From the IMG/VR virus record IMGVR_UViG_3300045119_000370, positions 1 to 64,000 of that record: 64,000 nt of DNA; one strand, written 5' to 3'. The notes under the pieces are model-generated. The model searched no databases. It saw only the letters and a program-made list of their open reading frames with translations, and had not been told where the DNA came from. Made by a program: the position numbers and the translations under genes. The DNA is from a virus. Shown here in pieces: positions 52,300 to 60,145 of the stretch; position 1 is the stretch's first letter; each line of letters starts with the position of its first letter.

Positions 52300-52541
52300 C
52301 AGTGTACTCCACAGGGCGACCAGCGCAGGAGTAGCTGGTGCTCCTCGTCTTTGAACAGGATGCGCCGCCGTTTGCGCACGGCCTTGCGCACGTCAATGGC
52401 ATACTTGCCCGTCAGTGCGGCCTTGATGACCACGTCGCGCAAGCCGTCATGGACAGCGTGCCAGCCGCCGCCGGGCATCTCCAGTTCGAGGATGCCGGCG
52501 TGCAGCAAGACCGTGTACTTGTCAGGCGTTTCGCGATGCAT
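52299..52541 (-). CDS. Small early protein
   Basis: An 80-residue protein with a beta-rich start (KYTVLLHAGILELEMPGGGW) and a basic RKRRR stretch. Overlaps the gene upstream by 20 bases. Function unknown. Confidence 0.5.
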   Translation of the reverse strand: MHRETPDKYTVLLHAGILELEMPGGGWHAVHDGLRDVVIKAALTGKYAIDVRKAVRKRRRILFKDEEHQLLLRWSPCGVH

Positions 52542-53112
52542 CGGAGTTGGCCTTTTTCAGTGCGTCGGCGAGCGACTGTGCGTACTGCATGGTGTCGAAT
52601 GCGACCGAGAACACGGTCAGCGGCAAGTTGGGCTTGCCGTCCGGTCGGAATGGCGTCGCCTTCGACTGGGTCCGATAAAACGCGATGGCCTCACTGGCGT
52701 TACCGAAGACCATGGCCTCGTCGAGCTTGTAGGTCCACTCGGCGTAGCCGGTCGGGTAGGGCACGCCGGGCGCATGCGCGTCGGCATCGAACGACTTGAG
52801 AAACTCGTCGGTTTCGTATCGGCGGATCACCATGGTAGGCATGATCGGGTCTCCAAACATTTGGTTCAATACATAGGCGTGGACGTGGTCCGGTTTGTCC
52901 CACTTCACGGGCAGGCCGTTGCGCATGTTAGAGCGGACCCCGCCGACGACGGCATAACTGTTAGGCACATGGTCAATGGTCATGGAGCAGGTCGTCTTGG
53001 CACCTCGTTCGGCCCAGTAAGCTTCGATGCGCTTGGCTAGTTCGATGCTCCCCTTGATCGAGCAATAGTTGGTTACGACCTTATCCTTTGCGTAGTATCG
53101 TTGCTTGGCCAT
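52522..53112 (-). CDS. Conserved early protein
   Basis: A 196-residue protein starting MAKQRYYAKDKVVTNYCSIK with alpha/beta character (IEAYWAERGAKTTCSMTIDH). The longer in-frame start at 53193 would lie inside the gene upstream and before the promoter, so ATG 53112 is used. Function unknown. Confidence 0.55.
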   Translation of the reverse strand: MAKQRYYAKDKVVTNYCSIKGSIELAKRIEAYWAERGAKTTCSMTIDHVPNSYAVVGGVRSNMRNGLPVKWDKPDHVHAYVLNQMFGDPIMPTMVIRRYETDEFLKSFDADAHAPGVPYPTGYAEWTYKLDEAMVFGNASEAIAFYRTQSKATPFRPDGKPNLPLTVFSVAFDTMQYAQSLADALKKANSDASRNA

Positions 53113-53138
53113 AACCCTTTCCTTTGCGTCGTCGATAC

Positions 53139-53167
53139 TGACATATGCACTGACTGGGACTTTACAA
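53139..53167 (-). promoter_or_regulatory. Early promoter
   Basis: TTGTAA, 17 bases, ATGTCA (or TATGTC with 16) on the minus strand, inside the last codons of the upstream gene. The dyad CTTTACAAGATGTCAAA overlaps the -35. Confidence 0.55.
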
Positions 53168-53521
53168 GATGTCAAATAGTTCGCGGTCGCCACGCACGAT
53201 GACGATAGGCCCGACCAGCCCTACGATCACATCCAGTGTAGTGAGCGTGTCGCTAGGCTCGCGGCCGCCGCCACGGATGCCGGCGTGCCACAACGCCGTG
53301 GCCCGTGTGTTGGGCACCAGACCCTTGCCGCGACCGTCCTCGTCGCAGAAGACGACACACTTCTCGCCCTCGTACTTGGAGAAGAGCGGCACCAGTTCGA
53401 GGTAGCCATCGTTGAGGCCGGTCTTGAGCTTCTGATAGAGCGAGTTCTCGGTCGTCGTCTGGTCCAGTGTCTCGCTGGTCACGGTGCCGTCCGGTTGGAT
53501 GATAGTCAGTGTTCCCTTCAT
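53162..53521 (-). CDS. DUF3846-like protein
   Basis: A 119-residue protein with GYLELVPLFSKYEGEKCVVF, DEDGRGKGLVPNTRATALW and VIVGLVGPIVIVRG, the pattern of DUF3846 proteins common in plasmids and phages and of unknown function. Leader GGGAGCAGGGACC before ATG. Coupled to the gene above. Confidence 0.65.
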   Translation of the reverse strand: MKGTLTIIQPDGTVTSETLDQTTTENSLYQKLKTGLNDGYLELVPLFSKYEGEKCVVFCDEDGRGKGLVPNTRATALWHAGIRGGGREPSDTLTTLDVIVGLVGPIVIVRGDRELFDIL

Positions 53522-54591
53522 GGTCCCTGCTCCCTTGCTGCCGGCTCGCCGGTCGTAACGCTGTAGTCGTGATCGATCTCACCGCGTGTGAGGTCACCAC
53601 GCTTGTGATCCTTGACCCACCACCGCATGCGGCCGCACCGCTTGCACGTCCAGTGCAGATCGTCGTCTGGCATCAACGGCCAGTCGTGTGAGCAGCCGGC
53701 GTTACCATGCTTGTGTGCGAAGAACCCGCGTACCTTGTGCCGGCGCGGCGACAGGCGCTCGCCCGACAGGACAAAGGCCCGCCGGATCGAGCGATGCTTG
53801 TGCAGGTCGATCTCCACCGTGTGATGGCTCTTGTAAGCAACGTTCTTGCCCCGGAAGAATCGCCGGCCCGCCGGCTGATTCGAGATGATGGTATGCGCCG
53901 GCCGGTTTAGCCAGAGCAGCGCTGCCCAGACATTGCGGACGTCGCCGGCCGAGTTCATCAGCATGTTAGCGATGTTCTCACGGCTCTTTTGCGTGGTGCC
54001 GCCACCGACCGCGATGTGGCTCACGTAGTCGGTGAACATATGTGCCTGACACTGGTCGAGCAGCATCTGCCGCTCGTCCTCGTCGACGATCTTCATCTGC
54101 GACGAGCCATAGGCGAGGGCGAGCTTGCTCCACTCGTGATCGAGCGCAACGACGATGCCGCGCGTCTTGTGATCGGGCACGACCTTCTCGCCGGGCAAGG
54201 TCCACTTGTAATAGTGCGGCAGTAGCGACGAGGACTCGGTGTCGTTCAGTCCTTTGCCGCGCGCCATGACGTAGATGCGCTGGCCGGACAAGAGGTAGCC
54301 GACGGCGACGTCGCTGCCGGGCTTGAAGCCCAAGACTGGGAACTGGTCAAAGAACCCCTTGTTGAACTCCAAGTACATGGTGTCAAACGGCGGGATCGCG
54401 AACTGGCGATGATGCAGGACGAGGTCGCCACACTCTAAAGCGAACTGACCGATGAGCTTGCTCGCCGAGTCCGAGAAGACGAAGCGCTCGGCGCGCCGAG
54501 CCGTAGCGAGGAGTTCCTCGCGTACTGCGCGGCTCATCCACTTGATGGGCTGTCCGGCGACCTCGTCGATGACGAGTGGCTGAGTGGTCAT
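53518..54591 (-). CDS. Conserved phage protein with zinc ribbon
   Basis: A 357-residue protein. The C-terminal part has HKHRSIRRAFVLSGERLSPR, then HGNAGCSHDWPLMPDDDLHW and CKRCGR: a likely zinc ribbon, followed by a GEIDHDYSV end. The N-terminal half is mixed (MTTQPLVIDEVAGQPIKWMS; FPVLGFKPGSDVAVGYLLSG). Similar proteins occur in alphaproteobacterial phages without known role; a nucleic-acid-binding task is possible. Starts at 54591 with GTTTGACC before ATG. Confidence 0.58.
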   Translation of the reverse strand: MTTQPLVIDEVAGQPIKWMSRAVREELLATARRAERFVFSDSASKLIGQFALECGDLVLHHRQFAIPPFDTMYLEFNKGFFDQFPVLGFKPGSDVAVGYLLSGQRIYVMARGKGLNDTESSSLLPHYYKWTLPGEKVVPDHKTRGIVVALDHEWSKLALAYGSSQMKIVDEDERQMLLDQCQAHMFTDYVSHIAVGGGTTQKSRENIANMLMNSAGDVRNVWAALLWLNRPAHTIISNQPAGRRFFRGKNVAYKSHHTVEIDLHKHRSIRRAFVLSGERLSPRRHKVRGFFAHKHGNAGCSHDWPLMPDDDLHWTCKRCGRMRWWVKDHKRGDLTRGEIDHDYSVTTGEPAAREQGP

Positions 54592-54593
54592 GG

Positions 54594-54767
54594 TCAAACG
54601 TCCTCGTCGTGGCCATTGCGCTCGATCCACTCCTCGACCTCGCGCCGGGTTCCGTAGAACACTCGACGCTTGTCGCGGATGCGGACGGCGGCGTAGTCGG
54701 TCATGTAACCATCGGCCTTGAGGTGGCCGACGCCGACGCGGTAGAGCTTGGGAGTCTCGGTGGTCAT
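54594..54767 (-). CDS. Small early protein, 57 aa
   Basis: Begins MTTETPKLYRVGVGHLKADG and ends RNGHDEDV with a basic middle (RIRDKRRVFYGTRREVEEWI). GAAGGGACTGACC before ATG is an early-leader variant. Function unknown. Confidence 0.58.
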   Translation of the reverse strand: MTTETPKLYRVGVGHLKADGYMTDYAAVRIRDKRRVFYGTRREVEEWIERNGHDEDV

Positions 54768-54790
54768 GGTCAGTCCCTTCCTTTACATCA

Positions 54791-54819
54791 TACATAGAGA
54801 GGGTGCGCCGCCGACGCAA
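54791..54819 (-). promoter_or_regulatory. Early promoter
   Basis: TTGCGT, 17 bases, TATGTA on the minus strand; the transcript begins ATGATGTAAAGGAAGGG. The dyad-like CTTTACATCATACATAG overlaps the -10. Confidence 0.55.
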
Positions 54820-54837
54820 TCCCGGCGGCGCACTTAT

Positions 54838-55173
54838 TTACGCTTTCACCTTCTCCTTCGCCTTCTTCCCGGGGAAGACAGTCTCGATCAGATCGAGGCG
54901 CTCGATCTGGGTGAACTTGGCGTCTTCGGCCTTGTTGCCGTTGTCGCCTCTGACACCGTCACCACTCCAGACCACCCGGTCGTGACCAGTGACATCATAG
55001 ACATTGACCATGATGTCGTGGCCGGCGAGCTTGAACGTGGTCTTCCAGTCGAGGTAGGCGAGCTTGACGCAACGGTTGATCACGTCGAGCTTGTTCGGGC
55101 CTCGCGTCCAGCTGCCACAGCCAAGGCTGTTCAGCTGGATCAGTGCGAGGTAGTCGCGTTTGGTTTCGGTCAT
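54838..55173 (-). CDS. Early protein, 111 aa
   Basis: MTETKRDYLALIQLNSLGCG at the start, then RCVKLAYLDWKTTFKLAGHD and a Lys-rich C-terminus. GAGAAGGGAAACTA before ATG fixes the start; a longer frame is discarded. Function unknown. Confidence 0.55.
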   Translation of the reverse strand: MTETKRDYLALIQLNSLGCGSWTRGPNKLDVINRCVKLAYLDWKTTFKLAGHDIMVNVYDVTGHDRVVWSGDGVRGDNGNKAEDAKFTQIERLDLIETVFPGKKAKEKVKA

Positions 55174-55310
55174 TAGTTTCCCTTCTCTAGCTTCTCCAAC
55201 TCGGCGAGGAGTTGGGCACGACGCTCTTCCCACTCTCGGCCCTCTTGGCTTGGGCGGGCAAGCTCATCATTGATATCCGACCGACGTCGGTCTCTCTGCT
55301 CTCTGGTCAT
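55173..55310 (-). CDS. Small charged early protein, 45 aa
   Basis: MTREQRDRRRSDINDELARP then a coiled-coil-like end (ERRAQLLAELEKLEKGN). First gene of the left early operon; GAGAAGGGTACC precedes ATG. Its stop overlaps the next start. Function unknown. Confidence 0.58.
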   Translation of the reverse strand: MTREQRDRRRSDINDELARPSQEGREWEERRAQLLAELEKLEKGN

Positions 55311-55351
55311 GGTACCCTTCTCTCGTTCGGAGGATCACTGCCTCCATACTA

Positions 55352-55380
55352 CATATATGTACTGACCTCCCACTTTACAA
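55352..55380 (-). promoter_or_regulatory. Early promoter of the left block
   Basis: TTGTAA, 17 bases, TATATG on the minus strand. A 17-base dyad, CTTTACAAGAGCTAAAG on the plus strand (55373-55389), covers the -35. Back to back with the right-block promoter 37 bases away. Confidence 0.72.
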
Positions 55381-55416
55381 GAGCTAAAGTTGGCGATCAC
55401 GTTTTTGTTTTAGCTC

Positions 55417-55445
55417 TTGTAAAGTGGACAGGGCGTACTTATATG
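55417..55445 (+). promoter_or_regulatory. Early promoter of the right block
   Basis: TTGTAA, 17 bases, TATATG followed by TAGTATG: the same sequence as the divergent left-block promoter. The dyad TTTTAGCTCTTGTAAAG (55408-55424) covers the -35. Transcript leads into GAAGGAAGGG. Confidence 0.72.
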
Positions 55446-55495
55446 TAGTATGAAGGAAGGGAACCCGGCGAGGCCGGGGAGTGACAGGAGACCAG

Positions 55496-55660
55496 ATGGC
55501 TATGACCAAGGGCAAGCGCAAGACCCGCCGTCGCTCAGTGCGTCGCACTCGGCACGCACTCAATGCGGCGGTCGACTTTCTGACTCACGTGAGCGTGCGC
55601 AAGCTGACCAAGCGCAGCGACACTCACCCCGTCCGCAGCATGGTTCGCGAACGGTTTTAG
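55496..55660 (+). CDS. Small very basic protein, 54 aa
   Basis: MAMTKGKRKTRRRSVRRTRH at the start and about one third Arg and Lys, so nucleic-acid binding is likely. GACAGGAGACCAG precedes ATG. The overlapping frame from 55450 has no matching ribosome site. First product of the right early block. Confidence 0.6.
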   Translation: MAMTKGKRKTRRRSVRRTRHALNAAVDFLTHVSVRKLTKRSDTHPVRSMVRERF

Positions 55661-55678
55661 CTGATGTAAAGAAAACAC

Positions 55679-55707
55679 TTGAAATCACGAAAGGCAGTGT
55701 TTAGCTA
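55679..55707 (+). promoter_or_regulatory. Early promoter of the AAA+ gene
   Basis: TTGAAA, 17 bases, TAGCTA. The dyad TTTTAGCTGATGTAAAG lies just upstream (55655-55671). The RNA would start near ATGGTAAAG, so the real start codon is 55743 behind GAAGGGACCAAGACC. Confidence 0.55.
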
Positions 55708-55742
55708 TGGTAAAGCGAATGACACTTGAAGGGACCAAGACC

Positions 55743-57320
55743 ATGACCAAGAGTGAAAAGGAAGGGGCCGATGTGACCGCGCTGCTCAAGGCGCGGAACA
55801 GCCTCCTGTGGGTAGTGACCCGCGAGGAAGGCCGGTCTGAGCGCTACCTGTTCGAGGCGGCCGCCGATGCCAAATATGTCCCTCGCACTTGGGACGCCGG
55901 CCAAGGCGTTGCCAGCATCAACGGGCAGGTCGACGAGACCATCGGTGGCCCGTTCGTCGACGACATTCTCGCGGCCATCCGCGAGCGTGCGGAAAAGGGG
56001 AATGAACGCGGTGTGTGGATTCTCCGCGATCTGCCCGTGTGGCTGGGCGGCCCGCTCGGCGCGACGGTTCTCCGCAAGGTGCGGAACCTCGCCCGGCTTC
56101 TGCCGACCGTGCCCCGCGAGCGTGCGCAGGCGATCATTGTAGTGACGACCAGCGGTGAAGTGCCGCCCGATCTACAGGGTCACGCTACCGTCATCGAGTG
56201 GCCGCTGCCCGACCGGGCAGAAATCGCGGCCGCGCTCGACGACGCCATTGCCAGCCTGCCCGACAATATCCGGGCTGGCGCGGCCCCGAACGGCTCTAGG
56301 GACGCGGCAATCGACGCGGCCGTGGGGTTGACGGGCGAGGAAGCTGCGGGCTGCTACGCTCGCTCTCTGGTGCAGCTGAAGCGCATCGACCCGGTCATCG
56401 TGGCCGGCGAGAAGAAGCGGATTGTTGCACGCGAGGGTGTCCTCGAATGGTTCGACCCGCTGCCCGATGGTTTGGCTTCGGTCGGCGGCCTTGAGAACCT
56501 CAAGGCATGGCTGGTTTCGCGCAAGGCGGCCTACTCCCCGGCGGCACGTGCCTACGGTCTGCCGGCACCGCGTGGCGCGATCTTCGTCGGCATCTCTGGC
56601 TGCGGCAAGTCTCTGATGGCCAAAGCCACTGCCACTGCTTGGAGCGTCCCGCTCTTGCGGCTCGATCTCGGCGCACTGAAGAACAAGTACGTCGGCGGAA
56701 GCGAGGCGTTGATCCGCAAGGCACTGAAAGTCGTCGAGGCGATTGGCAGATGCGTCCTGTGGATCGACGAGGTCGAGAAAGCACTGCAAGGCTCGACCTC
56801 TGGCGCGTCCGATGGTGGCACGTCTGCTGACCAGCTGGGCACGCTGCTCAACTGGATGCAAGAGAGGTCCGGGGAGGCGTTCATCATCGCCACCTCGAAC
56901 GACATCACTGCCCTGCCGCCTGAGTTCTTGCGGAAGGGAAGGTTCGACGAAATCTGGTGGGTCGATACGCCTACCGAGATCGAGCGGACTGAAGTTTGCA
57001 AGGCTGCACTGCGTCAGTACGGACGCACTGTGGACGGCATCGACCTCGCCAAGGTGGCGACTGAGACTGCCGGCTTCACGGGTGCTGAGATCGCCGCACT
57101 GATACCGGACAGCTTGTATGTCGCCTTCGCCGATGGCGAGCGCGAGCTTCGGACGGCGGACCTCGTGGCAGCTGCCAAGCAGGTGGTGCCGTTGACCAAG
57201 ACTGCCGAGGCTGTCATCGCCAAGCAGCGCGAGTGGGCCAAAGGCAAGGCGCGGCCGGCATCGGCGGCACCGGTTGCGGTCACTGAAAAGGGTGTTCAGC
57301 GGCGCACGCTGGACCTCTGA
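55743..57320 (+). CDS. AAA+ ATPase, Ycf46-like
   Basis: A 525-residue AAA+ ATPase. The N-terminal 240 residues are the non-AAA domain seen in Ycf46-type proteins (GVWILRDLPVWLGGP; TVPRERAQAIIVVTTSGEVP). The AAA core has Walker A GISGCGKS (283-290), pore-like KYVGGSEALIRKAL, Walker B CVLWIDE (337-343), sensor-1 SND and arginine-finger region FLRKGRFDE. It would remodel proteins in the cytoplasm. The C-terminus reads RRTLDL, close to PRMLDL ending the next gene. Start is 55743 by leader; the ATG at 55707 lies in the promoter. Confidence 0.8.
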   Translation: MTKSEKEGADVTALLKARNSLLWVVTREEGRSERYLFEAAADAKYVPRTWDAGQGVASINGQVDETIGGPFVDDILAAIRERAEKGNERGVWILRDLPVWLGGPLGATVLRKVRNLARLLPTVPRERAQAIIVVTTSGEVPPDLQGHATVIEWPLPDRAEIAAALDDAIASLPDNIRAGAAPNGSRDAAIDAAVGLTGEEAAGCYARSLVQLKRIDPVIVAGEKKRIVAREGVLEWFDPLPDGLASVGGLENLKAWLVSRKAAYSPAARAYGLPAPRGAIFVGISGCGKSLMAKATATAWSVPLLRLDLGALKNKYVGGSEALIRKALKVVEAIGRCVLWIDEVEKALQGSTSGASDGGTSADQLGTLLNWMQERSGEAFIIATSNDITALPPEFLRKGRFDEIWWVDTPTEIERTEVCKAALRQYGRTVDGIDLAKVATETAGFTGAEIAALIPDSLYVAFADGERELRTADLVAAAKQVVPLTKTAEAVIAKQREWAKGKARPASAAPVAVTEKGVQRRTLDL

Positions 57321-57330
57321 TAAAAGCAAG

Positions 57331-57367
57331 GGGTGGCCCTTGAAATGCGAAGGGCCACCCTTTATAT
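57331..57367 (+). terminator. Terminator overlapping a promoter
   Basis: GGGTGGCCCTT-GAAATGCG-AAGGGCCACCC, an 11-base-pair stem, followed by TTTATAT. The same bases also hold the next promoter: its -35 begins in the stem/loop border and its -10 is the T/A-rich tail. Confidence 0.8.
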
Positions 57368-57368
57368 C
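57340..57368 (+). promoter_or_regulatory. Early promoter nested in a terminator
   Basis: TTGAAA, 17 bases, TATATC, then AGGTAAAGC. The dyad CTTTATATCAGGTAAAG (57360-57376) overlaps the -10. Drives the gene at 57403. Confidence 0.58.
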
Positions 57369-57402
57369 AGGTAAAGCAAGACGCTAACGAAGGGAAACTA
57401 AA

Positions 57403-58146
57403 ATGACCACGATCTCCACCATACGCCCGGGCCTTTTGGTCAGCCTGAAGACCAGCTTGAAGGGCAACGTTCATTACGACCGCTACGACCTCGAACGCGA
57501 CACCATCACCGCCGAGGGCGAGTCGAAGGCGCGCTGGGAGACCCTGCGCACCATCGCGGACCCGGCCGAGTACGAGGCGATGACCAAGGTCCGCAACAAG
57601 GGTGCCGGCATGATCCGGGGCGCGTGCACCAAGTCGGCGTTCGGGCTGCTCTGCCCGGAGGCGAACATCGACAACCTCAACCGCGCCATAGCTGACGCGA
57701 ATCGGCTGGTCGATGGAGCCAACCGGACGGCTAAGCTGACCCGCGTCGACGTGTACACTATCGTCGGCCGGATCGAGCCTAACGACGTCGAAGCAGTGCG
57801 GGCGATCAAGGGCGAAATCTCCGACCTGATCTCCACGATCAGCGATGGCGTCAAGAACCTCGACGTCAAGGCTATCCGGGCAGCTGCCGCCAAGGCTCGC
57901 AGTGTCGCCCAGATGCTCCCGGACGACGCCAAGGAGCGGGTCAAGGAAGCCATCGCTACCGGTCGCAAGGTCGCTACGGCGATCAAGAAGGCCGGCGAGG
58001 ACGCGGCGGTCGAGATCGACAAGGAAGCACTCCGCACTTTGGCTTCGGCCCGGACTGCCTTCCTCGACTTCGACGACGAGGACGAGGTCGTCGAGGCCCG
58101 GCCGACCAAGGTCGGTGGCGGCGTCCCCCGGATGCTCGACCTCTGA
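57403..58146 (+). CDS. AAA+-associated protein with LDL tail
   Basis: A 247-residue, mainly helical protein (SARWE-like KARWETLRTIADPAEYEAM; NLNRAIADANRLVDGANRTA) ending DDEDEVVEARP-PRMLDL. The last residues resemble those of the AAA+ gene before, suggesting a shared docking tag. No family name recalled; context suggests it is a substrate adaptor or structural partner. GAAGGGAAACTAAA precedes ATG. Confidence 0.6.
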   Translation: MTTISTIRPGLLVSLKTSLKGNVHYDRYDLERDTITAEGESKARWETLRTIADPAEYEAMTKVRNKGAGMIRGACTKSAFGLLCPEANIDNLNRAIADANRLVDGANRTAKLTRVDVYTIVGRIEPNDVEAVRAIKGEISDLISTISDGVKNLDVKAIRAAAAKARSVAQMLPDDAKERVKEAIATGRKVATAIKKAGEDAAVEIDKEALRTLASARTAFLDFDDEDEVVEARPTKVGGGVPRMLDL

Positions 58147-58205
58147 GGCACAAGCGGGGCGGCTACGGCCGCCCCAGCTACCCTCCAGCCCAAAGGATCA
58201 CTACA

Positions 58206-58547
58206 ATGCCTTGCGACACGATCAGAAAGACGAACCAGACCATCAGCCAGCGCGCCACCGAGGTGCGCAAGGCGGTCGACACGATTGGCAAGGGCGTGGC
58301 CACTGGCCGCATCAAGGTCAAGATTGGCCCGCAGGGTGCCATCGTTTTCGACGGTATCCTCGCCAACGAACGCGACGGCGTTACCGACGCCTGCGTCTAC
58401 CGGAGACTCCTCGCCAGCGGTGCAGCGTCGGCCCTTGCCAAGATCGCCGAGGCGGAACGTCTCGCCGGCCGGCAAGTTGATAGACGAGTCGTCGGCCATG
58501 GTGTTCACAGCCACGACGGTGGAGTAACGTGGCATGGCAAAGGATAG
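58206..58547 (+). CDS. Conserved AAA+-neighbourhood protein
   Basis: A 113-residue protein: CDTIRKTNQTISQRATEVRK, VKIGPQGAIVFDGI, ERDGVTDACVYRRLLASGAA, IAEAERLAGRQVD and a GVHSHDGGVTWHGKG end. This pattern is often found with Ycf46-like ATPases (often in sets with DUF1257/DUF2997-type genes). It has a Cys and several His that could bind metal. Function unknown. Confidence 0.62.
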   Translation: MPCDTIRKTNQTISQRATEVRKAVDTIGKGVATGRIKVKIGPQGAIVFDGILANERDGVTDACVYRRLLASGAASALAKIAEAERLAGRQVDRRVVGHGVHSHDGGVTWHGKG

Positions 58548-58602
58548 CGGGCGATAAATCCCTTCTCGCCCGTTGCGGCGGTTCTCCCCGAACCGTAGCA
58601 GG

Positions 58603-58637
58603 GGCCGGCGTGAGATTGGTCTCCCACGCCGGCCTTT
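58603..58637 (+). terminator. Terminator after the AAA+ set
   Basis: GGCCGGCGTG/CACGCCGGCC, a perfect 10-base stem with a 12-base loop, followed by TTTACATCTT. Its T-tract is also the left half of the dyad CTTTACATCTTGTAAAG (58634-58650). Confidence 0.75.
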
Positions 58638-58642
58638 ACATC

Positions 58643-58671
58643 TTGTAAAGTACGTCAAAATACTTACATCT
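58643..58671 (+). promoter_or_regulatory. Early promoter with perfect dyad
   Basis: TTGTAA, 17 bases, ACATCT (weak -10). The -35 is in the right half of the only perfect copy of the dyad, CTTTACA-TCT-TGTAAAG. Weak -10 may indicate need of an activator. Confidence 0.5.
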
Positions 58672-58708
58672 GGAATGGCCGGATGACCCGGTCGAAGGGA
58701 TGAGACCG

Positions 58709-58939
58709 ATGACCAAAGCTGTCAAAACTTGGGAAGCCGTCCAGCTGGAGCGCGCCGTCCTCGCGGCCAAGACCCGTTGGGGCCATGGCTGGCGTCTGCT
58801 CGGTGCCGATATCCGCGAGGCACTGGTCCGCGCCGAGGTGCTCGTCATACTGGCGCAGGCCGCGACCGCTGTAGCCGAAACTCCGCAGGGTAAGCTCGCC
58901 GAGCTTGCCATGCACTGGCCGGAAGGAGACGCGAAATGA
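58709..58939 (+). CDS. Small helical early protein
   Basis: A 76-residue helical protein (VLAAKTRWGHGWRLLGADIR; EVLVILAQAATAVAE). GAAGGG sits right spacing before ATG 58709, so the earlier ATG 58700 is rejected. ATGA overlap with the next gene. Confidence 0.58.
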   Translation: MTKAVKTWEAVQLERAVLAAKTRWGHGWRLLGADIREALVRAEVLVILAQAATAVAETPQGKLAELAMHWPEGDAK

Positions 58940-59169
58940 CCAAGGCCGATCTCGCTGCCTTCCGGTTCGCTGGACGTGGTCGCTGGGTGCACGATGACAA
59001 GAAGCTGCTCATCGACCTCGACGACGACTATGGCCGGACCTTCCGCGCCTACACGTCGGCATACGCTTCGCAGGATACACTGATGCGTAACAAGGCTGGT
59101 AACGTCATGCGCTTCCGGTCTGCCGAGGCCGCCGCCCGCTACCTCCTGAAATGGAAGGTGACACCATGA
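58936..59169 (+). CDS. Small early protein
   Basis: A 77-residue protein with [20 protein letters not shown] and ending [32 protein letters not shown] precedes ATG. Coupled with both neighbours. Function unknown. Confidence 0.55.
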   Translation: MTKADLAAFRFAGRGRWVHDDKKLLIDLDDDYGRTFRAYTSAYASQDTLMRNKAGNVMRFRSAEAAARYLLKWKVTP

Positions 59170-59795
59170 GCACTTGGGACGAGGCCCGCTGGCTGGCCGA
59201 CCACGATATCGTACAGGAGGCGACGCTCGAACTACGTGCTCGCGTCTATGCCACGGCCGCCCACGCTGCCGTCGGCCAGCTGCGCAAGTACACGGGCGAG
59301 CCGTACATCAAACACCCGGAGGCGGTCGCCGAGCTTGTCCGCGCCGTGCCACACACTGAGGAGATGCTCGCCGCCGCATGGCTGCACGACGTGGTCGAGG
59401 ATACCAAGGTGACTGATGCCGACCTCCGTGAGGAGTTCGGTCCCGAGGTTGCTGAGCTTGTTCGCTGGTTGACCGACGTGTCCGCGCCACAGGATGGGAA
59501 TCGCGTCGCTCGCAAGCGGATGGACCTCATCCATCTGGCAGACGCGCCGGCCGGCGCGCAGACGGTCAAGGTGGCCGATCTGATCGACAACGCCTCGACC
59601 ATCGTCGAGTTCGATCCGCACTTCGCGCGGGTCTTCCTCGCCGAGAAGGCAGCGTTGCTCACCGTACTGACCAAGGCCGACGCCACCCTGCTCGCGCAAG
59701 CGCACAGGGTGGTCGCGGCCGGCATCGATAGGCTGAACGAGAAGCTCGGCGAGGACTTTCTGCAAGTTTTGAGAGGGTACGATGACACAGTTTAG
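59166..59795 (+). CDS. RSH-type HD hydrolase ((p)ppGpp hydrolase-like)
   Basis: A 209-residue HD-domain protein with the RelA/SpoT/Mesh1 hydrolase pattern: [20 protein letters not shown] (His33, Arg40, His50), WLHDVVEDT (His74-Asp75, Glu78-Asp79) and [11 protein letters not shown] (the K-x-AD-x-x-DN motif). Mn2+-dependent hydrolysis of (p)ppGpp, or of NADPH or related nucleotides in single-domain members, is expected. No synthetase domain. An early phage enzyme like this could blunt the stringent response; this is inference. Confidence 0.78.
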   Translation: MSTWDEARWLADHDIVQEATLELRARVYATAAHAAVGQLRKYTGEPYIKHPEAVAELVRAVPHTEEMLAAAWLHDVVEDTKVTDADLREEFGPEVAELVRWLTDVSAPQDGNRVARKRMDLIHLADAPAGAQTVKVADLIDNASTIVEFDPHFARVFLAEKAALLTVLTKADATLLAQAHRVVAAGIDRLNEKLGEDFLQVLRGYDDTV

Positions 59796-60009
59796 CAAGC
59801 TGACGCTCGACGCCGACGGCAAGCCGGTCGAGAGCCACATCCGCGTCATCAAGCAGAGTGACCTGATGAAGTGTCCGCACGTGATCCTGATGGAAGCCCA
59901 CTACCGCGAGGATGGCAGCTGTCGCTGCGACGACGTCAACCATCGCATCATGCATGACTGGGGCTATCGCTGGCGCGATGGCCGATGGAGATCAGGAGAT
60001 GAAGGGTAA
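59782..60009 (+). CDS. Small Cys/His protein
   Basis: A 75-residue protein with [20 protein letters not shown], where Cys and His could bind zinc, and a Trp/Arg-rich end ([13 protein letters not shown]). Overlaps the hydrolase gene by 14 bases and the next gene by 11. Function unknown. Confidence 0.55.
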   Translation: MTQFSKLTLDADGKPVESHIRVIKQSDLMKCPHVILMEAHYREDGSCRCDDVNHRIMHDWGYRWRDGRWRSGDEG

Positions 60010-60133
60010 GTACACGAAGCGTCACCGCCGCACGGCCCGACAGGTCATGCGGTACGGCAAGAACGCCAAGCGCAAGCACCGCCGCAAGGCGGGCCGCACC
60101 GGTATGGTGTTCAAGAAGCAGACTAAGGCATGA
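59999..60133 (+). CDS. Very basic tiny protein, 44 aa
   Basis: [20 protein letters not shown] at the start; more than 40% Lys and Arg with almost no acid. GATGGAGATCAG before ATG is a possible ribosome site. Likely binds RNA or DNA; ribosomal-protein-like composition but no real match. Confidence 0.52.
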   Translation: MKGKYTKRHRRTARQVMRYGKNAKRKHRRKAGRTGMVFKKQTKA

Positions 60134-60145
60134 AAGGAGATCACC

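Noticed and set aside
55450-55704. 84-residue frame over the small basic gene
   Set aside because: Pro/Gln/Asp-rich out-of-frame translation; the 54-residue basic frame has the ribosome site.
55707-55742. Upstream ATG of the AAA+ gene
   Set aside because: It lies at the promoter -10/start site; the leader GAAGGGACCAAGACC and ATG 55743 match other early genes.
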